From: Hypericibacter adhaerens
Lineage (GTDB): Bacteria; Pseudomonadota; Alphaproteobacteria; Dongiales; Dongiaceae
Reading direction: 5' to 3'
Length of the DNA: 64,000 bases
Assembly: GCF_008728835.1 (NCBI RefSeq)
Contig: NZ_CP042582.1
Location: 248,001 to 312,000, forward strand
Shown: in pieces, positions 1-9,000 of the stretch
Layout of the letters: every line of letters begins with the position of its first letter
Position numbering within the stretch: position 1 is the first letter of the stretch
Position numbers and translations under genes: made by a program
Notes under the pieces: model-generated
Databases searched by the model: none
Seen by the model: the letters and a program-made list of their open reading frames with translations, nothing else
What the model was told of the DNA's origin: nothing

Positions 1-496
1 CGGCGCGCGGCAGGAGCAGCGTCACGTCGGCCTGGCGCGCGAGCGCGCTGTCGGCACGGCTGGTCAGCGCGATCAGCGGAATGGCGAAGCGGCGGGTATA
101 AGCGATGATGTCGGCGAGCTCGGGCGTGTCGCCGGAGTTCGACAGCGCCAGGACCGCGTCCTCGCGCGTGATCATGCCGAGATCGCCGTGGCTCGCTTCG
201 CCCGCATGGACGAAGAGGGCGGGTGTGCCGGTCGAGGCCATGGTGGCCGCGATCTTGCGCCCGATATGGCCGCTCTTGCCGATGCCCGTCACCACCACGC
301 GGCCCGGCACGGCCTCGATCCGGTCGAGGGCGGCGATGAAGCTCGGGCCCAGCGCCTGGGCCAGCGCCTCGAGGCCGGCGACCTCCTGCGACAGGACGCG
401 GCGCGCCACCGTCAGATCGTCGCCAGCCCGCTTCTTCGGCGCGCCCTGGGGCGCATTGGGTCGCAGGGCCGCGTCCGGGTGGGCTTGGCGCGTCAT
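1..496 (-). CDS. kdsD: arabinose-5-phosphate isomerase, SIS domain (3' end cut by window)
   Basis: Reading leftward from the ATG at 496, about 165 residues are present before the window edge. The protein is a KpsF/KdsD-type sugar isomerase that converts ribulose-5-phosphate to arabinose-5-phosphate, the first step to the Kdo sugar of lipopolysaccharide. The SIS fold is visible: a VVVTGIGKSGHIGRKIA segment near residue 70, then the HAGEASHGDLGMI loop and ALSNSGDTPEL, all characteristic of this family. The C-terminal CBS domains would lie beyond the edge. It follows rnd on the same strand after about 230 bases. In many Alphaproteobacteria rnd and kdsD precede lptC/lptA/rpoN, so the LPS export genes probably continue off the window. 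Only the end of the gene is uncertain. Confidence 0.9.
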   Translation of the reverse strand, partial: MTRQAHPDAALRPNAPQGAPKKRAGDDLTVARRVLSQEVAGLEALAQALGPSFIAALDRIEAVPGRVVVTGIGKSGHIGRKIAATMASTGTPALFVHAGEASHGDLGMITREDAVLALSNSGDTPELADIIAYTRRFAIPLIALTSRADSALARQADVTLLLPRA

Positions 497-725
497 GTCG
501 ATCAGACCTCGTTTCGCTGCCGCCGGCATCCGGCCGACGGAATCTTGCCGGAACAGGGCGTTGCCCCCTGCTGTCCCGGCCCCTCTGTCATTCACGGTCC
601 GGTCCGGCGAATCCGGCGGGCCGCCCGATTCTCGAGCCAAATCCTAGCAGCCTTTGGCCCACGCACCCTATGCGTCTCGCCGCCGCCGGAAAAGCCGGTC
701 TCGCCGTAACCTACCCGCAAGCTTC

Positions 726-1358
726 TCAGTGCTCGAAGATATCCACCTCGCCCCAGCCGGCGAGATCGAGATCGGCGCGGGTGGGCAGGAACCGGAAGCA
801 GGCCTCGGCGATCGCGGTGCGGCCCTCGCGCGCCAGCATCTCGTCGAGCTTGGCCTTGAGCTGGTGCAGGTAGAGCACGTCGCTGGCGGCGTAGCGCAGC
901 TGCTCCTGGGTCAGGACGGGGGCGCCCCAGTCCGAGGATTGCTGCTGCTTGGACAGCTCGATATTGAGCAGGTCCCTGCACAGATCCTTGAGTCCATGAC
1001 GGTCGGTGAAGGTGCGGACCAGCTTCGAGGCGATCTTGGTGCAGTAGAGAGGCTGGGTGACCACGCCCAGCGTGCGGCGCAGGACCGCGATATCGAACCG
1101 CGCGAAATGGAACAGCTTCAGGGTCGCCGGATCGGTCAGCATCCGCGCCAGATTCGGCGCTTCCTGGCGCTCGCCGGCCGGCTTGGCCGGGAACTGGACC
1201 AGATGGCAGACCCCGTCGCCGTCCGAGAGCTGCACCAGGCAGAGCCGGTCGCGGGCCGGGATCAGGCCCATGGTCTCGGAATCGATGGCGACGACGGGCC
1301 CGAGCTTGAGCCCCGCCGGCAGGTCGCCGTGATGGAGCTCGATGGTCGGCTGGGGCAT
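726..1358 (-). CDS. rnd: ribonuclease D-type 3'-5' exonuclease (short form)
   Basis: A 210-residue DEDDy exonuclease, predicted to trim tRNA and other stable RNA 3' ends in the cytoplasm. Visible motifs: ExoI AIDSETMG (Asp26 and Glu28), ExoII around FHFARFDIAVL, and ExoIII YAASDVLYLH with the Tyr and Asp that define the DEDDy class. E. coli RNase D is about 375 residues with HRDC domains. This protein ends soon after the nuclease domain, the short architecture common in Alphaproteobacteria. ATG at 1358. It lies upstream of kdsD on the same strand. tRNA-Leu is immediately upstream, also on the minus strand, which may be coincidence. Confidence 0.9.
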   Translation of the reverse strand: MPQPTIELHHGDLPAGLKLGPVVAIDSETMGLIPARDRLCLVQLSDGDGVCHLVQFPAKPAGERQEAPNLARMLTDPATLKLFHFARFDIAVLRRTLGVVTQPLYCTKIASKLVRTFTDRHGLKDLCRDLLNIELSKQQQSSDWGAPVLTQEQLRYAASDVLYLHQLKAKLDEMLAREGRTAIAEACFRFLPTRADLDLAGWGEVDIFEH

Positions 1359-1454
1359 GGCGCTGTCAACCTGGCGCGAGGGTCAGTTGGGTACGAAGGG
1401 CCGGCCCGGCCGAAGCGGGGGCGGGGCGCCGGGCTCGGGTCACGAGCCGGCGAA

Positions 1455-1539
1455 TGGTGCCCAGGAAAAGACTCGAACTTTCACGGGTTGCCCCACAGGT
1501 ACCTGAAACCTGCGCGTCTACCAATTCCGCCACCTGGGC
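1455..1539 (-). tRNA. tRNA-Leu (anticodon CAG)
   Basis: Read on the minus strand, an 85-nt tRNA begins GCCCAGGTGGCGGAATTGG and ends with an encoded CCA. The acceptor stem GCCCAGG pairs perfectly with CCTGGGC. The anticodon arm is CAGGT-TTCAGGT-ACCTG, giving anticodon CAG. The long variable arm (TGGGGCAACCCG) and the T-arm GTTCGAGTC loop fit a class II leucine tRNA. The anticodon reads CUG codons, abundant in these high-GC genes. Confidence 0.95.
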
Positions 1540-1749
1540 ATCTTATAGGCAGCTTTGAAGGCCGGGATTTTCATCACGGGCCTCGCAAAGTCAACCGCGA
1601 TTTCCGGCTGCTACGCCCGATTCGGCTTCATTATAGTGCCGGCTCGGAAGGCAGTCCTCGCCGCACCGCCAGGCCCGCTTCAAGCGGGTTCCGGCCGCCG
1701 GCGCAAGGATCTGTCCCATGGGACGGTCGAGGACGGGGTCGAGGGAGCG

Positions 1750-2694
1750 ATGGCGCGCAGGCTGGCGACGGTTTTCGGGGGCTCGGGCTTCATCGGGCGC
1801 TATGTGGTGCAGCGCCTGGCCAAGCAGGGCTGGATGGTCCGGGCCGCGGTCCGCCGGCCGGACGAGGCGCTGTTCCTCAAGCCTCTGGGCGATGTCGGCC
1901 AGATCACGCCCGTGGCCGCCAATCTGCGCCATCAGGGCTCGGTCGAGGCCGCGGTGGCGGGGGCCGATGCGGTCGTGAACCTGGTGGGGCTGCTCTACCA
2001 GGCGGGCCCGCAGCGTTTCGACGCGGTCCATGTCGAAGGCGCGGGCCGGACTGCCGCGGCCGCGGCCAAGGCCGGCGCCAGCCGTTTCGTGCAGATTTCG
2101 GCAATCGGCGCCGACCCGGCCTCGCCTGCGGCCTATGCGCGCACCAAGGCGGCCGGCGAGGCGGCGGTCAGGGCCGCCTTCGCGCGGGCCACGGTGCTCC
2201 GGCCTTCGATCGTGTTCGGGCCCGAGGACCAGTTCTTCAACCGCTTCGCGCAGATGGCGCGGATGTCCCCGGCCCTGCCGCTCATCGGCGGCGGCCATAC
2301 GAAGTTCCAGCCGGTCTATGTCGGCGACGTCGCCGACGCGGTCATGGCCGCGATCGAGCGCCCGGAGGCCTTGGGGCAGACCTATGAGCTCGGCGGCCCG
2401 GAGATCCGGACCTTCCGCCAGCTGATGGAGCTCATGCTGAGCGAGATCGAGCGCAAGCGCCTGCTGATCCCGGTGCCCTTCGCGCTCGCGAGCCTGCAGG
2501 GCGCCCTCCTCGGGCTCCTGCCCATGCCGCCTTTGACGCTCGACCAGGTGCGCCTGCTCAAGCGCGACAATGTCGTGGGCGCCGGCATGCCGGGCCTGAA
2601 GGAGCTCGGCATCGATGCCACCGCGCTCGAGCTGATCCTGCCGACCTATCTCGCCCGCTACCGGCCGGGCGGACGGCATATGCGGCTGGCATAG
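1750..2694 (+). CDS. NDUFA9-like NAD(P)-binding protein (complex I-associated SDR family)
   Basis: A 314-residue atypical short-chain dehydrogenase of the group annotated as complex I NDUFA9 subunit family. The Rossmann motif FGGSGFIGRYVV lies at the N terminus. NLVGLLYQ, HVEGAGRTAAAAAK and the TVLRPSIVFGPEDQFFNRF segment follow, matching NDUFA9/YlbE-type NAD-dependent epimerase-like proteins. In mitochondria NDUFA9 stabilises the complex I peripheral arm; in bacteria a direct complex I role is not established. I chose the ATG at 1750 because the dinucleotide-binding motif starts within ten residues of it and a GGAG sequence sits just upstream. The frame stays open back to 1555 with non-family sequence. 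Confidence 0.85.
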   Translation: MARRLATVFGGSGFIGRYVVQRLAKQGWMVRAAVRRPDEALFLKPLGDVGQITPVAANLRHQGSVEAAVAGADAVVNLVGLLYQAGPQRFDAVHVEGAGRTAAAAAKAGASRFVQISAIGADPASPAAYARTKAAGEAAVRAAFARATVLRPSIVFGPEDQFFNRFAQMARMSPALPLIGGGHTKFQPVYVGDVADAVMAAIERPEALGQTYELGGPEIRTFRQLMELMLSEIERKRLLIPVPFALASLQGALLGLLPMPPLTLDQVRLLKRDNVVGAGMPGLKELGIDATALELILPTYLARYRPGGRHMRLA

Positions 2695-2719
2695 CGCCAA
2701 GCCGTCATTTCACCGCTCT

Positions 2720-2749
2720 GCCGTCATCCCCGCTTTCGCGGAGATGACC
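2720..2749. repeat. single REP-like palindrome
   Basis: A half-element of the dispersed palindrome also seen at 10661, 14430, 16477 and 28505: GTCATCCCCGC followed by TTTC and GCGGAGATGAC. The stem has one mismatch. It lies between two convergent genes (NDUFA9-like and uppP) and may act as a bidirectional transcription or mRNA end signal. Confidence 0.6.
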
Positions 2750-2796
2750 ATGGGAGCGCGCGCCGGCGCCGCGGCTTCGTTTCGACGGCAATATCC

Positions 2797-3594
2797 TCAG
2801 AAATACAGATAAACGATCAGCGCGCCGCCGAGGATCAGGCGGTAGAGGATGAAGGGCATGAAGCCCGCATTGCGCAGCCAGCGCATCATGAAGGCGATCG
2901 CGAAGACGCCGGTCATGGCCGAGAGCGCGGCGACGATGCCGGCGGCGCCCCAGGGCGCGTCGAGGCCCTGGCGCGCGAGCTTCATGCCCTCCCACAGGCC
3001 GGCCGCCGCGATGGCGGGTATGGACATCAGGAACGAGAAGCGCGCGGCCTCGGTGCGCTCATAGCCCATGAAGCGCGCCGCGACCATGGTGATGCCCGAG
3101 CGGCTGGTGCCGGGGATGAAGGCGATGCATTGGCTGAGGCCGACGATCAGCGCCTGGCCGATCGTCATGTCCTGGACGCGCCGCACGGTGGCGCCGGCCC
3201 GGTCGGCGAGGAAGAGCACGATCGCGAATCCGATCATCGCGAAGGCCACCACCTCCACATGGCGCAGATAGTCCTGCCCGTAATGCTCGGCCAGGAATCC
3301 GGCGATCAGCGCCGGGATGGTGGCGACGATCAGGTAGAAGGCGAGCCTGGCGCCGGCATCGAAACGGCCCGTGACCAGCTTGGCGCAGCCCACCGCCATG
3401 CGCGCGACATCGCGCCAGAAATAGATGAGCACGGCGGCCAGGGTCCCGACATGGGCCGAGACATCGATGGCCAGGCCCTGGTCGGGCCAGTTGAAGAAAT
3501 GGGGAACCAGGATGAGGTGACCGGAGGAGCTGATGGGCAGGAATTCTGTGATGCCCTGGACGACGGCCAGGACCACGAGTTGCAGCAGGCTCAC
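2797..3594 (-). CDS. uppP: undecaprenyl-diphosphatase (UppP/BacA)
   Basis: Integral membrane phosphatase that recycles undecaprenyl pyrophosphate to the monophosphate carrier used for peptidoglycan and surface polysaccharides; it also gives bacitracin tolerance. The two family signatures are clear: EFLPISSSGHLIL near the N terminus and PGTSRSGITM around residue 165. About eight hydrophobic segments span the 265 residues. The frame stays open to a TTG at 3630. I prefer the GTG at 3594 because homologues begin with the SLLQLVVLAVVQGITEF segment and GGGGGAG lies upstream. The C terminus ends in hydrophobic residues, as usual for the family. Confidence 0.92.
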   Translation of the reverse strand: MSLLQLVVLAVVQGITEFLPISSSGHLILVPHFFNWPDQGLAIDVSAHVGTLAAVLIYFWRDVARMAVGCAKLVTGRFDAGARLAFYLIVATIPALIAGFLAEHYGQDYLRHVEVVAFAMIGFAIVLFLADRAGATVRRVQDMTIGQALIVGLSQCIAFIPGTSRSGITMVAARFMGYERTEAARFSFLMSIPAIAAAGLWEGMKLARQGLDAPWGAAGIVAALSAMTGVFAIAFMMRWLRNAGFMPFILYRLILGGALIVYLYF

Positions 3595-3968
3595 GGTGGA
3601 AGGCTCTCCCCCTGGATCGAGCACGCCCAAGCCGGGCCCCGGCCGGTGCGGACTGCTTCTGCCGGCGACTCGGACGCGGGCTCGGCACCGGCAAAAGAGG
3701 GGTTATCATCAATGACTTCGGAACCCAAGCGACGCGCCCGCCGTATATAGTCTCATTTTGGAACTAATATTGAGGAATCGCACCGGAGCCCGGCGTCAAA
3801 TCGGCCAGGGAGGGGCGCTAGGCGTCATAAATATGACAGTAAGACTGTCTTAAACTCGAAAAACCCCTCGCTTTCCGCCGGTTGATGCCCTATAGGTCGC
3901 TTCCCTTGCCCTTTCGCGGCCGGCCCAGTCCCGGGTTGGCCGCAAGGCAGGAGCCGGGAGGGGACGCC
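3595..3968. other. uppP-gltD divergent intergenic region
   Basis: About 370 bases separate the divergent uppP and gltD genes. No coding sequence is convincing. Locally AT-rich DNA around 3745-3860 contains a hairpin GACAGT-AAG-ACTGTC at 3835-3849, preceded by TCATAAATATGA. These are likely promoter or operator elements for the glutamate synthase operon, but no regulator can be named. Confidence 0.4.
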
Positions 3969-5432
3969 ATGACGGCCAAAATGCTGCGCTTCGTGACTCT
4001 GGGCCGCGCCATGCCCGAGAAGCGCGGGGCGGAGCTGCGCCGCCATGACTTCGACGAGATCTACCGGGAATTCAGGCCCGAGGAGGCCGCCGACCAGGCC
4101 AGCCGCTGCTCGCAATGCGGCGTCCCTTTCTGCCAGGTCCATTGCCCGGTCCATAACAACATCCCCGACTGGCTGAAGCTCGCGGCCGAGGGAAGGCTGG
4201 AGGAGGCGTACGAGACCTCCTCGGCCACCAACAATTTCCCCGAGATCTGCGGGCGCATCTGCCCGCAGGACCGGCTCTGCGAAGGCAATTGCGTGATCGA
4301 GCAGGCGGGCCACGGCACCGTCACGATCGGCGCCATCGAGAAGTTCATCACCGACACCGCCTGGGAGAAGGGCTGGGTCAAGCCGGTCCGGCCGCGCCGC
4401 GAGCGCCGCCAGAGCATCGGCATCGTCGGCGCCGGCCCGGCCGGCCTCGCCGCGGCCGAGGAGCTGCGCCGCCAGGGCTATCAGGTGACGGTCTATGACC
4501 GCTACGACCGCGCCGGCGGCCTGCTGATCTATGGCATTCCCGCCTTCAAGCTCGAGAAGGAGGTGGTGCAGCGCCGCACCGCCCTGCTGGTCGAGGCGGG
4601 CGTCACCTTCACGCTCAATTTCGAGGTCGGCCGCGACGCTTCGCTCGAGGAGCTGCGCCGGCGCCATGACGCGATCCTGATCGCCTGCGGCGTCTACAAG
4701 GCGCGCGACATCCAGGCGCCGGGCGTGGGCTTGCACAACATCGTGCCGGCGCTGGACTACCTGACCGCCAGCAACCGCAGCTCGCTGGGCGACCATGTGC
4801 CGGCCTTCGCCTCGGGCGCGCTCGATGCGCGCGGCAAGAACGTGGTGGTGATCGGGGGCGGCGACACGGCGATGGATTGCGTGCGCACCGCGGTGCGCCA
4901 GGGCGCCCTTTCCGTCAAATGCCTCTATCGCCGCGACCGCGCCAACATGCCGGGCTCGCAGCGCGAGGTCGCGCATGCCGAGGAGGAAGGCGTCGAGTTC
5001 GTCTGGCTGGCGCAGCCGGAGGCCTTTGTCGGCGGCTCCGGCAACGCCGATCCCTACAAGCTCACCGGCTTGCGCGCGCAGCGCATCCATCTCGGCATCG
5101 CCGACGCCACGGGGCGCCAGCAGCCGCGGCCGATCGAGGGCTCGCATTTCCATCTGCCGGCCGATCTGGCGATCAAGGCGCTGGGCTTCGATCCGGAGAA
5201 CCTGCCCGAGGCGATGGGCGCACCGGGCCTCGAGCTCACGCGCTGGGGCTCGGTCAAGCTCGACTGGAAGCGCATGGCGACCAACCTCGAGGGCGTCTTC
5301 GCCGCGGGCGACATCGTGCGCGGTGCCTCGCTCGTGGTCTGGGCCATCCGCGACGGCCGCGACGCCGCGGCCGCGATCCAGCGCTACCTGATGGCCAAGG
5401 AAGCCGGCCTCAGCGCCACGGCGGCGGAATAG
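3969..5432 (+). CDS. gltD: glutamate synthase [NADPH] small subunit
   Basis: The 487-residue beta subunit of bacterial GOGAT. It takes electrons from NADPH and passes them through FAD and [4Fe-4S] clusters to GltB. The N-terminal Fe-S domain has CSQCGVPFCQVHC and then ICGRICPQDRLCEGNC. The FAD motif GIVGAGPAGLAAAE follows near residue 150, and the NADPH-binding VVVIGGGDTAMDC near 295. The C-terminal VFAAGDIVRGASLVVWAI is the usual FAD-contact end. The ATG at 3969 is preceded by GGGAGGGG; the frame is open further upstream but without family sequence. Unusually, the catalytic partner gltB does not follow directly: a GST gene lies between them. Confidence 0.95.
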   Translation: MTAKMLRFVTLGRAMPEKRGAELRRHDFDEIYREFRPEEAADQASRCSQCGVPFCQVHCPVHNNIPDWLKLAAEGRLEEAYETSSATNNFPEICGRICPQDRLCEGNCVIEQAGHGTVTIGAIEKFITDTAWEKGWVKPVRPRRERRQSIGIVGAGPAGLAAAEELRRQGYQVTVYDRYDRAGGLLIYGIPAFKLEKEVVQRRTALLVEAGVTFTLNFEVGRDASLEELRRRHDAILIACGVYKARDIQAPGVGLHNIVPALDYLTASNRSSLGDHVPAFASGALDARGKNVVVIGGGDTAMDCVRTAVRQGALSVKCLYRRDRANMPGSQREVAHAEEEGVEFVWLAQPEAFVGGSGNADPYKLTGLRAQRIHLGIADATGRQQPRPIEGSHFHLPADLAIKALGFDPENLPEAMGAPGLELTRWGSVKLDWKRMATNLEGVFAAGDIVRGASLVVWAIRDGRDAAAAIQRYLMAKEAGLSATAAE

Positions 5433-5446
5433 CGGGAGCGGGACCG

Positions 5447-6070
5447 ATGCTGCGTCTCTACGACTTCCTCGACTCCGGCAACGGCTACAAGGTGCGGCTC
5501 GCGCTGCACAAGCTGGGGATTCCGTTCGAGCTTATCGAATGCGATATCCTCAAGGGCGAGACCCGCACGCCCGAATTCCTGAAGCGCAATCCCAACGGCC
5601 GCATCCCGACGCTCCAGCTCGAGGACGGAACCTTTCTCGCGGAATCGAACGCGATCACCTGGTACCTGGCCGAGGGCACGGAGCTCGCGCCCGCCACGCG
5701 CCTCGACCGGGCGCGCACGCTGCAATGGATGTTCTTCGAGCAATACAGCCACGAGCCCTATATCGCGGTGCTCAGGGCCTGGGAGCATGTGGGTTTCGGC
5801 GTGACGCCCGAGCGCAGGGCGCAGATCCCCGAGAAGATGGCCAAGGGCAACGCGGCGCTCGCCGTGATGGAGCAGCATCTGGCGCGCGAGCCCTGGTTCG
5901 TGGGCGGCCGCTTCGGCCTCGCCGACATCGCGCTCTATGCCTACACCCATGTCGCCCATGAGGGCGGCTTCGACATGAAACCCTATCCCGCCATTCGCGC
6001 CTGGATCGACCGGGTCGCGGCCCTGCCGCGCCACGTGCCGATCACCTGGAAGCCGGCGAAGGCCGCGTAA
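5447..6070 (+). CDS. glutathione S-transferase family protein
   Basis: A 207-residue cytosolic GST. The N-terminal thioredoxin-like domain contains SGNGYKVRLALHKLGIPFE, the cis-Pro region NPNGRIPTLQLEDG (about residues 48-61), and the glutathione gamma-glutamyl contact ESNAITWYLA. The C-terminal helical domain has the conserved FGLADIALYAYTH. GSTs of this type conjugate or reduce electrophiles, but the substrate cannot be read from sequence. It starts 14 bases after gltD and ends 11 bases before gltB, so it is almost certainly co-transcribed with glutamate synthase. The ATG at 5447 has an upstream GGGAGCGGG. Confidence 0.92.
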   Translation: MLRLYDFLDSGNGYKVRLALHKLGIPFELIECDILKGETRTPEFLKRNPNGRIPTLQLEDGTFLAESNAITWYLAEGTELAPATRLDRARTLQWMFFEQYSHEPYIAVLRAWEHVGFGVTPERRAQIPEKMAKGNAALAVMEQHLAREPWFVGGRFGLADIALYAYTHVAHEGGFDMKPYPAIRAWIDRVAALPRHVPITWKPAKAA

Positions 6071-6081
6071 GGAATCCGCCC

Positions 6082-9000
6082 ATGACCGACCCGACCCAAA
6101 CCGGCGAAGAGCTCATCGCGCGATGGCGCGCCGAGGCCGCCTATCTGGCCGAGCAGGGCCTCTATGATCCGGCCGAGGAGCATGACGCCTGCGGCGTGGG
6201 CCTGATCGCGGCGCTCGACGGCAAGCCGCGCCGCGCGGTGGTCGAGGCCGGCATTGCCGCGCTGAAATCCGTCTGGCACAGAGGTGCGGTCGATGCGGAC
6301 GGCAAGACCGGCGACGGGGCCGGCATCCATGTCCAGGTGCCGCAGGAATTCTTCAAGGACCATATCCGCGGCTCGGGCAATGTCGCGGGGCCGGGGCGGC
6401 TCGGCGTCGGCATGGTGTTCCTGCCGCGCACCGATCTCGGCGCCCAGGAGCGCTGCCGCGTCATCGTCGAGCGCGAGATCCTGGGCTATGGCTACACGAT
6501 CTATGGCTGGCGCCAGGTGCCGGTCAATGTCGAGGTGATCGGCGAGAAGGCCAACGCGACGCGGCCCGAGATCGAGCAGATCCTGGTCAACAACAACCGC
6601 GGCCGCGACGAGGAGGCGTTCGAGAACGACCTCTACATCATCCGCCGGCGCATCGAGAAGGCGGCGCTCGAGGAGAGCATCAAGGAGCTCTATATCTGCT
6701 CGCTCTCCTGCCGTTCGGTCATCTACAAGGGCATGTTCCTCGCCGAGCAGCTCACCGCCTTCTATCCCGACCTGCTCGACCCGCGCTTCGTCTCGAACTT
6801 CGCGATCTATCACCAGCGCTACTCGACCAACACCTTCCCCACCTGGCACCTGGCGCAGCCCTTCCGCGTGATCGCCCATAACGGCGAGATCAACACGCTC
6901 AAGGGCAACGTCAACTGGATGAAGGCGCACGAGACGCGCATGGCGGCCGCCGCCTATGGCGAGCATATGCCGGAGATCAAGCCGATCATCCAGCCGGGCG
7001 GCTCGGACTCCGCCTGCCTCGACAACGTGTTCGAGGCGATGGTCGGCGTCGGGCGCACGCTGCCGATGGTGAAGTGCCTGCTGATCCCCGACAGCTGGGC
7101 GGGCCGCGTCACCATGCCCGAGGCCCATCGCGACTTCTACAGCTACTGCAACTCGGTGATGGAGCCCTGGGACGGGCCGGCGGCGCTCTGCGCGGTCGGC
7201 GGCAACTGGGTGGTGGCGGCGATGGACCGCAACGGCCTCCGGCCGCTGCGCTATGCGCTGACCGAGGACGGGCTCCTGGTCGCGGGCTCCGAGACCGGCA
7301 TGGTCAAGCTCGACGAGGCGAAGATCGCGCGCAAGGGCCGGCTCGGGCCGGGCCAGATGATCGCGGTCGATCTCAAGGCCGGCCGCTTCTACGACCATCA
7401 CGAGATCGTCGACAAGCTGGTGGGCGAGGCCGATTTCTCGGCCTGGGTCGAGAACATCACCGTCATCGACGACCTCCTGAAGGCGAAGCCGGGCCTGCCT
7501 GCCTCCTTCGCCAAGGAGGAACTGCGCCGGCGCCAGCTCTCGGCCGGCCTCTCGATCGAGGATCTGGAGCTGGTGCTCCACCCGATGGTCGAGGACGCGA
7601 AGGAGCCGGTGGGCTCGATGGGCGACGACACGCCCTTGGCCGTGCTCTCGGAGCGCTATCGCGGCCTGCATCACTATTTCCGGCAGAATTTCAGCCAGGT
7701 CACCAACCCGCCGATCGACAGCTTGCGCGAAAGCCGGGTGATGACGCTCAAGACCCGGCTCGGCAATCTCGGCAACATCCTCGACCAGGACGAGAGCCAG
7801 TGCCGGCTGCTCCAGCTCGAATCGCCGGTCCTGCTGACGGCCGAGTTCGAGGCGATGCGTGCCTATATGGGCACCAGCGCGGTCGAGGTGGATTGCACCT
7901 TCCCGACCGGCGGCGGCGAGCATGCGCTGCGCGACGCGCTGTCGCTGATCCGCCGCCAGGCCGAGGACGGCGTGCGCGGCGGCGCCGTGCATGTGATCCT
8001 CTCGGACGAGAAGGCGGGCCCGGGCCGCATCGCGATCCCGATGATCCTCGCGACCGGCGCCGTCCATACCCATCTCCACCGCCAGCAGCTCCGCACCTTC
8101 ACCTCGCTCAATGTGCGCTCGGGCCAATGCATCGACGTGCATCACTTCGCGGTGCTGATCGGTGTCGGCGCCACCACGGTCAACGCCTATCTGGCCGAGG
8201 CCTCGATCGCCGACCGCCATCGCCGCGGCCTGTTCGGCAATCGCGGCCTCGAGGACTGCCTGGACCGCTTCAAGGAGGCGATCGACCAGGGCCTCCTGAA
8301 GGTCATGTCCAAGATGGGCATCGCCGTCATCAGCTCCTATCGCGGCGGCGGCAATTTCGAGGCGCTGGGCCTGTCGCGCACGCTGGTGGCCGAGTTCTTC
8401 CCCGACATGCCCTCGCGGCTCTCCGGCATCGGGCTTCCCGGCATCCAGCAGAAGCTGGCGGAGCTGCATGAGCGCGCCTGGCGCGAGGACGTGACGGCGC
8501 TGCCCGTGGGCGGCTTCTATCGCTATCGCCGCTCGGGCGACAGCCATGCCTGGGAGGCGGGGCTGATCCACACGCTGCAGAGCGCGGTCGCCACGGAATC
8601 CTACCAGACCTTCAAGCGCTATTCGGAAGGGGTGGAGAAGCTGCCGCCGGTGGCGCTGCGCGATCTGCTGGGATTCCGTGAGGGCCGGACCGCGATCTCG
8701 ATCGACGAGGTCGAATCCATCACCGAGATCCGCAAGCGCTTCGTGACGCCGGGCATGTCCCTGGGGGCGCTCTCGCCGGAGGCCCACGGCACGCTCAACG
8801 TCGCCATGAACCGGATCGGCGCCAAGTCGGATTCGGGCGAGGGCGGCGAGGATCCGGAGCGCTTCCGGCCGCGGCCCAACGGCGACAATTTCAACTCGGC
8901 CATCAAGCAGATCGCCTCGGGGCGCTTCGGCGTGACGGCGGAGTATCTCAACAATTGCCGCGAGATCGAGATCAAGGTGGCGCAGGGCGCGAAGCCCGGC

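Noticed and set aside
654-2387. A 577-codon plus-strand frame
   Set aside because: It crosses rnd and the tRNA-Leu gene antisense and the NDUFA9-like gene out of frame.
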